64,000 bases of DNA from Brugia malayi (Eukaryota > Nematoda > Chromadorea > Rhabditida > Onchocercidae): contig NW_025062476.1 in assembly GCF_000002995.4 (NCBI RefSeq), positions 2,227,001 through 2,291,000 on the forward strand, written 5' to 3'. The position numbers and the translations under genes are program-made. The notes under the pieces were generated by a model, which worked only from the letters and a program-made list of their open reading frames with translations, made no database searches and was not told where the DNA came from. Below, in pieces: positions 1 through 12,433 of the stretch (positions within the stretch are counted from its first letter, which is position 1; every line of letters begins with the position of its first letter).

Positions 1-2074
1 TTGTTTTGCTTTAGGCGTCATTGATCCGATAATGGATATTGTATAATTTATTTAACAAAACATATCAAATTAGTTAGAGGCGCCAATAAGCTTTCACAAG
101 TTTGCATAAAAAAAAAAAAAAAAAAGTGAAAATTTTGGTTTAAAAAAGAAAAGAAAAAACTTTACGAAACTAATTACTTCACTTTTAATTTTTTGCAATT
201 TATAATTTATAAATGTTTAAATTTTCGCTTAATGTATATTTTTATTTCCAAACTGCTTGAAAATGGAATAAACTAAAAATTACTAAATGTATTGATGAAA
301 GCAAAATTTAAATTTGCTAATGTTTAACAACACTGACAGTTTGAATGAGAAGTGAAAAATAATTAAACAAAATAGTTTAACACTATGCATAAGCTTATTT
401 TACAAATCAAATTTCATTTTGAGTCAATTTTAAAAAAAAAAAAAAAAAAAAGAAAATTACACTGAATAATTAATCTTTAGTCAAAAATTTTTTTTTTTTT
501 TTTACAGATTTCAAGAATAACAATTTTTTAGGGATTGGTATAAAACAACAACAACAACAACAAAAAAAAAAAAAAAGACTTTTTAAATTTTGCAAAAAAT
601 TCTTAAAAAAATTGTAAAAAAAAAAAAAAAAAAAGATTTTATTTCAAATTTTAATGTCATTGTGATATTTGCAAAAAATGAAACCAACTGAGTAATATTT
701 GAAATATTAAAAAAGAAAAAATTAAAGTATTACTGTAATTTTTCATCACATATTGAAATATCGTAAGATGATTGGAACAAACATGTTTTAGAAAGATTTT
801 TGTACACAAAAAATGGAGGTACCATCATCATTCACATCTTATATCAATTCTCGAAATCTTTACTAAAGCATTCAGTTTTCGGGAAAAGTTGAAAAGAAAA
901 AAACGATAGTAGAAGATAGTAAGAGTTGGATGATCATCTTATATGAATGTGAAAGCATACGGTCGGCCACAATAAATAGATTCGTATCGTTGCATATCTT
1001 GATTAAAATTCTTGTTTTTCAATTTTTAAAACATATCGATGACATTCTCGAACAGCGATTTGTCAAGGTCAGAATACTGTCCATCTTTTTCAACATTTTA
1101 GTTTTCTCTTTCTTCCGAATGTTTTAGACAAATATCATTTTGGTCCTTTTTTCTTTTTTTTTTTTTATTTCTATGATACTTAAAAATGTATATTTAAGCT
1201 CATCAATTTGTGAAGGAAGTTTTTTTTTTTTTAATTTTGTAACAAAATTTTAGATGAATGATTGTTAAATTAGTGATTTCTCATGATGCTAATTAAGTGT
1301 CTTTCAAAGGCAAAAAATAATTTTCAATTTGTAATTTCAATTTTTACAGTTATATTTTACAAATGCTTTTTGACAAGATTTCAAATTTCAAAAGTTAATA
1401 AATGAAAGAAAGAGTGTTGATACATTATTTTCAGATAAAACAATTAAAAATTTAAACTATAGCATTTGAAAATGTTGAGCTATTACAATAGAACATATAT
1501 TCTTCGATAAGAAAAATATATCGAATTTAATTTTCCTTCTAATTCTTTCTAACTTTATTTGTATTTGGCAGTAATGCTTATTTATTTAATCAAATACAAA
1601 AACGAATACTTGTAAAATCTCTTTTATATTGAATGACTCTGATCGAATTACCAAAAAAAAGAAAAAAAAAAAAAGAAAAAATTATTTTTGAAAAATGATA
1701 TATCGTTGTTAAACAAATAAATTTTGTGATGTGTGATAGAAATAATGATTATATTGATGGTTTGGTAGACCGAAGGGCGCATCTATGTGTCCGATGCTTC
1801 TTCTCACTAATGTAAACAATGTTCAAATTCATCTACAAATAGGAATTCCTCGTAAAATAAACGAATATTTCATCTCTCCTTGAGTGCTAATGATGGTTTC
1901 ATCTAACCAAAACGATGGCTATTCAAAATGATTGATTTACGGTAAAGAAACCGAAGAGTATAGGTTTCGAATAATGGCTCTGTCCACTAACTATAATTTA
2001 AAAAAAAAAAATTGTCACTAAGGGAAGAAAAAAATAAATACAAAAGTTGAATAATTGAACAATAGCACAGCTGC

Positions 2075-2105
<31 letters not shown>

Positions 2106-2235
2106 GGATTGTTATCGAGAAAATATCAAACCAAGCTGTTTAAATATTCTATCGAGAATGATTAAAATGTAGTCTTAATTTATTGAAATAAAGCTTATAT
2201 ATTAATAAAATAATTTTATTGACAAATAATTTTTG

Positions 2236-2357
2236 AATATTTCAGATAGAACTGATTCAATGATATGCAAAATTATATAATAATAAAAAAAAATAAAATA
2301 TTTCAGATAGAACTGATTCAATGATATGCAAAATTATATAATAATAAAAAAAATAAG
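2236..2357. repeat. 61-bp tandem duplication
   Basis: Two head-to-tail copies of a 61-bp unit that begins AATATTTCAGATAGAACTGA. They start at 2236 and 2297 and look identical by eye. This suggests a recent local duplication. Confidence 0.9.
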
Positions 2358-5300
2358 TGATTATAATAAGTAAATAAGCTAAACAAATGTATTAAATATA
2401 GAATAATTGTTACTTTTAGTGAAAGAGAGGATGAATGGGAGCGCTTTGTTTAATTCATCAAAGATTGAATGATTTTAATTTCCATAAAATTTTAAAGCTC
2501 CGATGAAAATTCCTAATATACTGCTACATTTTTAAAATTTTTCATTGTCCATAAATGCGATCGCTGCTAGAATTCGCAATTGTCGTATCATCCAGCTGCA
2601 CGCCAAATTGTCTACTACTAAACAAACATTAAAATGCCTATGAAATTTTAGAGAAATTTCATTTAAATGACCGAAAAAAAAAAAATGAGCAATTTGAAAT
2701 GAATGGACACGGTAATCACTTTGAAGTTTGTTCTTTTCACGTTTTTACGTTCTCGTTCCCATCCACTAACACAGCTATTTGTCGTAAAAAAATGAAATAA
2801 CTTTTTCAATTTGATTGTCACAATGTTGTCACCAACATTTACTTATAAAATTATCCAATGATTCTTTCACTAATAATACACCTCTAACATTGTAATTTGT
2901 AAGATTTAAATCAAATAATGATAATTATACATTTTGGATGAGGTTAGAATGGAATAATATTAGTATGACTTGAATTTCGTTGACAATAATATTTGACTTA
3001 AAAAATTTAATTAATGAAATGAATAATAAACTGAAATACCTAGACTGAAACAACATACATAACTTTAAATTATTTTAAATCCATCATAATCGAATGCTTG
3101 TTGTCGTCATGATATCCTAAATACTTCGTGTTCATGTCGTGTGATAAAATTAATAAATGTCACCTTTTTCAAAGTCCTCGTCGCAACTGCCATAATTAAT
3201 TGATACATGATATTTCATACTAACATAATTAGTCATTTTGTAAGGTATACAAACAAACAATTATTTATATGTAAATAGTAAATAAAATAAACTTTAATTA
3301 CTAAGCAAAAAGTATATGTTAGTGTATTAATACAATAACTGATGATAAATTAAGAGAGAAATAAAATTTAGAAAAGACTAGAAATTAGTGATCATGATCA
3401 ATGTAACATTTTAAACTGAATATTTCTTCAACAAACCATCTTTCTGCATGAATTAACAAAATAAATTAAATTCTTAGTATAGTCAGAAGTTCAATATGAG
3501 AGGTTTAATCGTACATACTGTTGATGGAAAAAAAAAAAAGGGATATGAAATTCAAATTGAAGGTTACTTCGACGATTGATGTTGACAATTAAACATTTCG
3601 ATTTTAGACATAGATAGGACAAACCGATCGCAATGGCAACCACTCTATACATTCTTATGCCACAATTTCATTCTTTTTACATTTTTCTTCCTCTAATAAA
3701 TCTTTGAAAAGTTTACACTTGCAAAATGTAAAAGGTTAGAAGTATAATTGATTTAAATTTTTAGATATTATTAAACATAAAATTTTCCTTTCATCATGAT
3801 AGAATGATTATTTGAGAATATAAATAACTGATGTAGATTCATTTTCAATTTAAGAAATCGTTTTTTAATAATTGTTTTTTCAATTTAATAAATTTATACC
3901 AAATTGTTATGCTATCGTTTTTTATTGCTTTAACTATTGATTGATCTAATTGTAAGTGATTGAAACAATTGTTATTACTATAATTGATAATATTGTAAGC
4001 ATATTAGTAAACTAAAATTCAAAGTTTTGCTCTTTTTTTTTGAGGAAAAGATTTATTTATGACAAATTTCTCGACGATTTATGCCTAAAAGTGAAGATTG
4101 GGATGCATTGATTATGCTCAAGGACAATCTAAACGGATTGGTGACATCAAGAATTAGGGAAGAGTAATGGAGACATGGTTACATGTTATACCAAAAAGTT
4201 ATCAAATTGTTGAATCTGTACGATGAAAACGAAAGCGACCAATTGAAAAATGCTTTTTTCCTTTAAAAAGAATTGAAATATACGCTTACATGAAGAGAAT
4301 GAAATGAATGTAAATGTTGATTAATGATTAATTAAGAAGAATTTAGTAAAACTCTCTCCAAACTTAATTATATGTATTACTCTGTTCTGTAAATTATCTC
4401 AATAATCATTATTGTATTAATATTAGAATATACTTCTACCATATTCATTGATTTTAGATAGTAAAATAATTTTAAAATAAATATTTCAAATTATTCGAAA
4501 AAGAATTTATTATGTAAATGAATTCGATAAATATTGATTATAACAGAACCTAAGAATAAGTGTGCACTTATTCAATTAATGCTTACAAAAATTGCATATA
4601 TTTAGCAAAAATTATTTAAAAATTTTTTTTTGCAAATTTAAAATAATCGTTTTCAGTTATCTGTATGGCATATTTTCAGGATATACTAATAGAGGTCTTT
4701 CGAATCTCAGATGAAATCAAAGGCGGCACCGTAATTTGAATAAATGAAAGTTTGATGATCGACGATGAATGGATGAAACTAAAATGGTTCGGCATGAAAA
4801 ATTTTAAAAGAAGGAGGAGGTCCTTTTGTACCGTAATATACCGCTATCATGGAGTTCAATCAGCGTTGAACCATTCTTTCGCGCATAAATTTCTATTTTT
4901 TAATTTTTTTTTTTTGAAACTGAAAATGATTCGTCAATGACCTTGAAAATAAAATTATTACTCATCTTTCATCGTTTTTTCTTTTTTTCCTAAACATTTT
5001 CAGATTTAGCATAGCTATTTTTTTTTTTTTACAAATAAAGAAATTTTTGTCAAAAAAAAAAAAAATTAACAAATAAATTTCATTCAAATGAATAAATTTT
5101 TGAAAATTATTGAGAACAAATGTTTGATTAGAATTCAAATCTTTCTAATTTGGCTTAATGAATTTTTATTAGCAAAACTGACCGACAATTACTGAAAGCT
5201 AAATGATATTTTATACTCTAAAATCTTTGAAAAAAAAAATTTTTTTTTTTTTGGAAAAAATAAAACAAAATACAAATATTTGATAAATATATTTTAACTA

Positions 5301-7211
5301 AAAAAAAATATATATTACTTAAATAAACCTTAAAATAATTCCATTATTTTCCAGCAGTTAATGGCATTTTATTTGCCAGAAAGTTCTTGAATAATCAGTA
5401 TCAGAGTCCAAAAGTCAGGCGTCATATCTTCTAAAATTACAATATGATTTATTAGCATATTTTGTTCAATACTTTTTTGATTTTTTTTTCTCCATGCCGA
5501 AATATTTGAAATATATTATTCATAGTTCACCAAAATAGTTTCACTATTTTGCTGAGTCAAGCAAAAATTTAATTTTAAATATCACTGAATCAAACAAAAC
5601 AAAAGAACTAATTAGAAAAAGGAAAATTTTTTCAGCAAATATTTTTGCAATTTACAAAAAGTCTACATCAATAATTTGAATTTCAAAATTTAAAGTTATT
5701 TTTTTTACATTTCAAACCAATTAAATTTAATGTGAAATATGGTTCACTTCTTATTAGGAATGTTTGTGAATAACATAAGTATTGAAAGGAAGGAAATACA
5801 ATACTTTTTTTGTTTGATATGTCGTTACATCATCAATAAATTTCATTTCAATATATTTCAAATTAGAAATTAACAAAAGAAACTTGCAAAATAACGCTGC
5901 GCTATTGTCACATGAAAGAGAAAAGGCATTGAAAGTTATATGAAAAATTTTCAAATTGAAAGTTATATGAGTTGTAGCAATCAAAATTGACAATTAAAAT
6001 TAGTCATTAAAAGGCTAATTAATATTTACTATGCTGAGAAAGAAATTACAGAGTGAGCATATAGAAGGATGAAATATGAGATAGCTGCAAAGTACCCACT
6101 AATTAATTATGTAATAAGCAGTTATGACCTACAGAAATGAGCTATAAAGATCATTTTTGACCTGATTCAATGAGATTTGCAAATACATTCGATCATATTG
6201 GAAGATTATCGATGGAAAATGAAATGAAAAGGGATAAAATATTCTGGTTATTACAATGTAAATTTATAAGTAATAACTTATAAATTACAATTACAATCAT
6301 TTAATTACTCTTATCTATAAGTATAACTTAAATTTAATGATTACTTTAGGAATTTATTTTTAAATTTTTAAAAGATAATTTTACTAATTTGATCGATTCA
6401 ATTAACATTTAATGTTTATTTCTGTTTAGAGAAGAGAAATGTGAATTATTTATTTCCATAGCAACAATATTTTAAATGCATTCACATACTATGTACATAA
6501 AGCTTTTTCTCTTCGTCTATAATAAAATAAAATTAAAATTTAAAAAAGTATTTCTAATTTTATGCTTAATGAATGTATACTTTATGTTATCACCAGTTCA
6601 AAAATTTTTTAATAATTTGATAATAAATTAAAATTAGCGCTATCATATCAAAATGCTTCAATTGTTACATTTCATTATTCTAATTAATATGCAACAATAA
6701 TTTAATGAAACTATAAAAATTTTCCAACTTTGATAATAACATTTCATCAAATGATGAATTTATTATTATTATTATAAGTAGAAAAAGAAAATAATTAAAT
6801 GTAATTGTATTTCGAGAAAATAATGCCACAACTTTTATCAATGAAAAAAAGGAAGAAAGGAATAGCATTCAATTGCAGAAAGATAACTATTAGCTTAGTA
6901 GTAGCAAAGAAATTAGCTCTTTTTTTTTTTTTTTTTGCTCATTATAGTCTCGAGTCTCGAGTGTCATCTGATGAATTTCATCCTAGTAACGCACTTTTAT
7001 GTCATTTTTTTTTACGATTCTTACTTTATTGATGGCGATGCTTCCTGAATGATATCTTTTCTTTCTATGGAAAGTCAATTTTTTTTTTTTTTTTCGAGAA
7101 TCTTTTATAAATTTTTTTAAAGAAAGCATTTCACTTCACTATAAATTTCTGTCTGCAATGAAATAGTGATAAAACTAATTCTTTCATTTCTTTTTTATGA
7201 TAATTTAATTG

Positions 7212-7442
7212 ATGCGGGAAATTTGCGCTTCTTTAGAATTAATGCGCTTTCTACTCAATTGTCTATATGACCATCCATCGAAGCTCATTACTAATCAGTT
7301 TATCAGTACTATTATCATTTAAGTTCACTTTAAATGCGGGAAATTTGCGCTTCTTTAGAATTAATGCGCTTTCTACTCAATTGTCTATATGATTATCTAT
7401 CGATGCTCATTACTAATCAGTTTATCAGTATTATTATCACTT
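7212..7442. repeat. 122-bp tandem duplication
   Basis: The segment beginning ATGCGGGAAATTTGCGCTTC at 7212 recurs at 7334 with a few substitutions. The second copy is slightly shorter. The unit is more GC-rich than its surroundings, and the copies differ by only a few bases. Confidence 0.9.
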
Positions 7443-8870
7443 AATTGTATACTCAAACAGTTTTGTTTTTATTAATACTATTATAGCAAGAATTAACATT
7501 AGATATAACATTAACTTTTTATATTTAATATAATCCTTATGCTACCAGTATTTGTTAGGTAATTTTACACCGATTTTATCATCTGGGAAAAAAAAAAGTA
7601 TTTTTATTATTTCAGCACCATTTCCATGGATACCTTTATTAGTGATCAGTGAGCCTTCAGCAAATTTCATTTTCCTATGTAAAACATTCGTTATGTATTG
7701 GCTGTTCAGGTGTAAACGTATCCATGGATATATTATTAATATTTCATTTTGAATTATTAAATTAACAAGCAGTATTTCTTAATTATTGTAAATATCTAAA
7801 GTATTTCATGCATTGAAGCATTTATCTTTCTTTGTTTAAAATGAAATTATTACATTGTTGTTTATCTCATTATGCACATTTTATAGTACTAATTAAATTT
7901 TATTTTATTTTACAGGTAATTTACGACCACAGAATAGCATATCATTTATTTGAAGTGATAGTTACATCTAAAAAAAAAAAAATTAATTTATCATTTTATC
8001 AATGAAATTGTTATGCTGTAGTTGATTTTTGATTACAAGTTATAACTATGCTTAATTTGTAATCACATATAACTATTATTTATAATATTTACTTCAAATA
8101 TATTCTAAACTGATAATAATTTTAAAGGAATATAAATAGATATGTGACATTTGAAATTCCGAAATCAATTATCAAAATTAAAATCACTTTGAAGTAATCT
8201 TTCAATGTTGTAATTAAAAAAATTTGCAATTAGTAGTGATTTGAATTTTTTTTTTTTTTGACATTGAAAATTAATTTTAATTAAGAATTTAATTTTTTTT
8301 TTTAGTTACAAAATTTAGATATGGATTGTTAGGAAATTTTGATAATTTCTAAGAGTTTTTGTTAATTTAATTGCTGAAAAAAAAAAAATTCCATAAAATA
8401 ATTAAAGTATAAAACATAATTAATTAATCATGAATGAAAAATTGAAATATTCTGATGGATTACATTTTATATTTTATGTTTTAATTATGAGATTAAATGC
8501 AAGCACGTAACTATTAGCTATCATTTTGAATTTATTTTAAATACTAAATGGCTCTTAATTTACATCTTTCCTATCCAGTTCATATCATGTCACCCAATTT
8601 TGTTTACAAATATTATTAGATGGCTAAATTGTTAGCAAAATATTATCTATCCATTCAAGCATAGCTTTTTCTTTTACTATGTTAGCATTTGCTTGGAAAA
8701 GTAATAATAGCAAAATTATTTCAATGATTGCTTTGTCACTTATCACTTATCGATCAGTTTAAATTTATGATCAATTTCAGGAAAGAAAAAGAATGAATAA
8801 TCGATAATTACGTAGGCATAATTTGTTAATCATCTTTACTGAATGCTGAATATTTATTTATTATTCCGTA

Positions 8871-11800
8871 ATGGGCAATAGCTACACTCACCTGGCTACT
8901 CAGGATCCTTCCGAATTACATCCATCTTCAGCATCAAACCGACCGGATATCTCGAAATTACAGAAATGGACCACACGATTCACTCCAGCTGATCATACAT
9001 CACATATCAAAATGTGCAAATTTGCTGGATTTTTTCAATTTGATTGTTTAATTTATTTGACTGAAAATTGAATAATTCAGCATGAATGAACCTTACTGAT
9101 TATTCCGGAATGTTTGATTTTGATATCACATTGCAATGTATCACTGACTAAAATTTCAAATGATAAATGGTTGTTATCAGACTTATATATTCTGTACTTG
9201 CTTAAACCTAAAATTAGTAATTTGCTTTCATTGCCTAATTATTATTTCAATTTTTACTATTAACATGCTCAACTGTCATGAAATAATTTAATCTTTCAAT
9301 AATCCAATTGAATAAATAATATATGTGTGCTCATTTAAATATAACACTAGAAATTTAAAAAAAAAAATCTTTTAGATCTAGAAGTACATCACAGTTCGGA
9401 GAAATACATCCAACCATACGCGCTCCTGTCCATAGCGATGCTATTGGAGCATTAGCGCCAGTAAGGCCTGGTATGGTACTTAGCGGAGGCCGTGATAAGG
9501 TTTCTTTTTTTAAATTTATTTCTTGAATTTATTCCAGAAAAAAAAAAAATAAATCTTCTTGATAAGATTAATTATTGAAATATTTTATAGCTGATAGCAT
9601 TGAACAACATGGATACGGGAAAATGTATTTTACGATGGTACGGCCACGAGAAAGAAGTCACTAAGGTAAAGTAAATGCACAAACTGTTAATCAAAACATT
9701 ATTTTTCCTGGGTAACTTTGCCCAGGATTGTATAAAATATCATAATCTATGATCTAAGATATAGAATTTTCTCTGTAAACTTGTGCTCAACTTCTAGAAG
9801 TTATGCAAATATCGGTTTTGAATGTGAAAAAAACCAGAATGGTTGAGTAGCATTTTAGAAATTTGGAAACCGATGAGTTTAATCTTTTAAATATCCTCAT
9901 AACATTATTTATGCTATCAAAGTAAAGCTATAATAGTATTTAGTTTTAGTATTGAAGAGTAAATATAAATTTCTTTTGCAGTAGTGAAAATAGAAAATCG
10001 GAAAAAGAAAAATATGCATTTTGGTTTTCGGATTAAATCATAAAATCAGAAATTTGTTTTTTTTTTTTTTTTTCTTGAAACTAAGTTTACTTTGTTGTTG
10101 ACTGACTTTACTTAGATAAAGCTAGTAATAGTTATGTTTGTTAATAGTGTAATTACTTATTTTTCTTTATTAATACATGTGTTTTATTAAGGATTGTTTA
10201 GTCACACGTACGTGAACGTGTATGTGAACGTATGTGTGAAATACGTATACAATAATTTTACTTCTGTAATTCAGATGAAGAGCATACATAGTGTTTTATT
10301 TATATTCATTGTGAGGAAGAAAGACAATGAAAGATAATTAATTTGTAAAATTGTAAACCTTCGATTAATTTGTTGGTTTTTTTTTTTTTTTTTTTTTTGA
10401 ACAATTATATTTATAGATTTCATATCAAAATAAATATGCAAAGCATTTGATTCTCAGTGGTTCAAGAGATTCACAGATTAGACTATGGCAATTTGATAGT
10501 CCGAGTACTTTACGCATCTTTTCGGGTCATCAGATGAGTATTGGTGGATTAGCTATGCTTGATCGTAAGTAGCTCAAAAAATCATCCGTTATCAGCGATC
10601 AAATATTTTTAACGGATATGAGCTGAACAGCAAATTTATAAAGCTAAAATATCAAAGTTGCAGAAATGAAATTTGTCTCGGGAGCACGAGATGCTACCTT
10701 GCGATTATGGGATCTCGAGATGGGCACATGCTTGCGTGCTGTACGACATTCCAGAAATTTGGTAATCATTTGTTGCTTTTTTTTTTTTTTTTATTTCATT
10801 TTGTAAATTAAATTTTAACTACTAGATGGTATGATTGATATTCTATATGCAAAACTGATTTCATTAAGTAATAAATTAATATAAAATTTGGAACTGAATC
10901 ATTCCATGAAGAAAAGTATACAAATTACAGGTAACTCATATATCACATTGCAGCACAAATAATCTACTTGCCCAGTCATCAGAAGATAAACAATTGAAGT
11001 AAGTTTCGATGAATTTTCAATTTCTAATTTTATTATAGTATCTCTGCTCAATAATAATAATAAACGAAGGTATTTAGTAATGAAAAGAAATCAGGTAAAA
11101 AGATGACATTCTCGACGATTTCAAATTGAAATCAAATTTCATTTTACTGAAATATTTGTTGCAGAATTTGGGATGGTCGCAATTTGTGTCTTGCATTTCA
11201 GTTTCCAAAAAAAAATCATATCCTTACGCATTGTGATTTTTTACCAGATGGTAATTACTGCATTTCATCAAGTAATGGTTTTAATGGTGATGGTTGTGAA
11301 ATTACGGTAAATTATATTTTCATTTAAATTTTAGAGTTGAAATTATTATATTATCATTAAAATTTTTATATTGTTATATTAAATTATTATATTAAAGAAT
11401 TAAATTTTAACGATGAAATTATATTATCATTTAAATTTTTATATTATTATATTAAATTATTATATTTAAATTTTAACAATGAAATTATATTATCATTTAA
11501 ATTTTAAAGATGAAATTATTATATTATCACTAAAATTTTTATATTATTATATTAAATTATTATATTAAAAATTTAATTTTTAACAATGAAATTATATTAT
11601 CATTAAAATTTTAAAGATTTAAGCGCTAATGTACTGTGAAATTTGTTTTCAAAGTGATTTCAGCGAGACATTTTCTTTATCAATTATCAATTATCACTTA
11701 TATCATTCAGTGTTATTTCTAGCTATGGGATATTCGACAACAAAAGATGATCCAGGAATATTATGGACATGAAGAATCGGTAAGCTGTACAATTTTTCTG

Positions 11801-12433
11801 CCACAGCAGATAATCTCGAAACGTATGCTGTTGAGTGTTTCCGCTGATCATACTGCTAAATTATGGAATATTGATGATGGAAGTAAGTTTCTCTTTTTGT
11901 GTGCAATTTTAATTTTAAAACTTTTAAAAGTTATTACAGTAATTTTTTTATTTCGAAAATTGAAATTATAAACTAAAATTGATCATTTATATGATGTGAT
12001 ATTTTTTTTTTTATTTTGATTTATTTTTAATTATTTTAATTTAAATTAGTTTCGTTCAGAAAATTTCATTCTCACTATGTTATAAAATAATTTTTAGGTT
12101 GTTTATGGAGTGAGCTTATACCAACTGCATCTGATCTATTAGCATGTGTAGGTTTCAGAGATGGAAAGTAAGTTTCAGAATTTTTTTTTTTAGTTTTTAT
12201 AATTTTCCTGCATAAGTAAATTATTAAAATAGAGTATGTATTATTTTAATTTATTACTAAACTGATTGAAATTAAATAAAAAATTGATTTAAATTTGCAA
12301 AATTTACAGTATTGTTGTCAGTGGATTGAATGCAACATTTTGTCATTTACGAATTCTCACTCGTGCTGCTCGTCCTTATCTTGAATGTATTTCGGTTGCA
12401 CAATTGCGCACTCGATATTCAATAAACGCCTAA
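8871..12433 (+). CDS. wdr31: WD-repeat protein 31 (WDR31) orthologue
   Basis: A 383-residue WD40 protein built from ten exons: 8871-9013, 9376-9499, 9591-9665, 10417-10564, 10664-10761, 10931-10998, 11165-11306, 11723-11882, 12098-12167, 12310-12433. All junctions are GT..AG and phases agree. It should fold as one WD40 propeller; several repeats end in W-D or L-W (LRLWDLE, KIWDGR, LWDIRQ, KLWNIDDG). The patch CISSSNGFNGDGCEITLWD closely matches what I recall of vertebrate WDR31, and the length (human about 367) fits. WDR31 is known as a ciliary protein that works with ELMOD and RP2 in intraflagellar trafficking, so in a nematode it would act in ciliated sensory neurons (inference). The first residues MGNSYT fit an N-myristoylation signal, which supports this start. 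A long AT minisatellite fills the intron after exon 7. Confidence 0.9.
11335..11616. repeat. AT-rich minisatellite in WDR31 intron 7
   Basis: Imperfect direct repeats made of TATATTAAATTATTATATTA, AATTTTAA and GATGAAATTATATTATCATT blocks, iterated about four times. They lie wholly within an intron. Confidence 0.8.

Larger units (their letters stand above)
1..8870. other. AT-rich stretch without a supported gene
   Basis: I see no exon chain on either strand. The open frames here are short, run through homopolymers and lack family motifs or matching splice sites. The stretch holds many A/T runs, a 61-bp tandem duplication (2236-2357) and a 122-bp tandem duplication (7212-7442). Locally less AT-rich patches at about 1760-1990 and 4080-4260 did not resolve into a gene. 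It may be intergenic DNA upstream of the WDR31-like gene, or long introns of a gene lying to the left. Confidence 0.6.

Noticed and set aside
930..1127. ATG-less 65-codon frame, and others in 1-8870
   Set aside because: They run through A/T-rich filler, lack motifs and have no consistent donor/acceptor chain.
4080..4260. Protein-like relic including PKSEDWDALIMLKDNLNG and WRHGYMLYQKVIKLLNL
   Set aside because: A faint likeness to a transposase C-terminus was considered, but a stop separates the parts and no diagnostic motif is present. Left unassigned.
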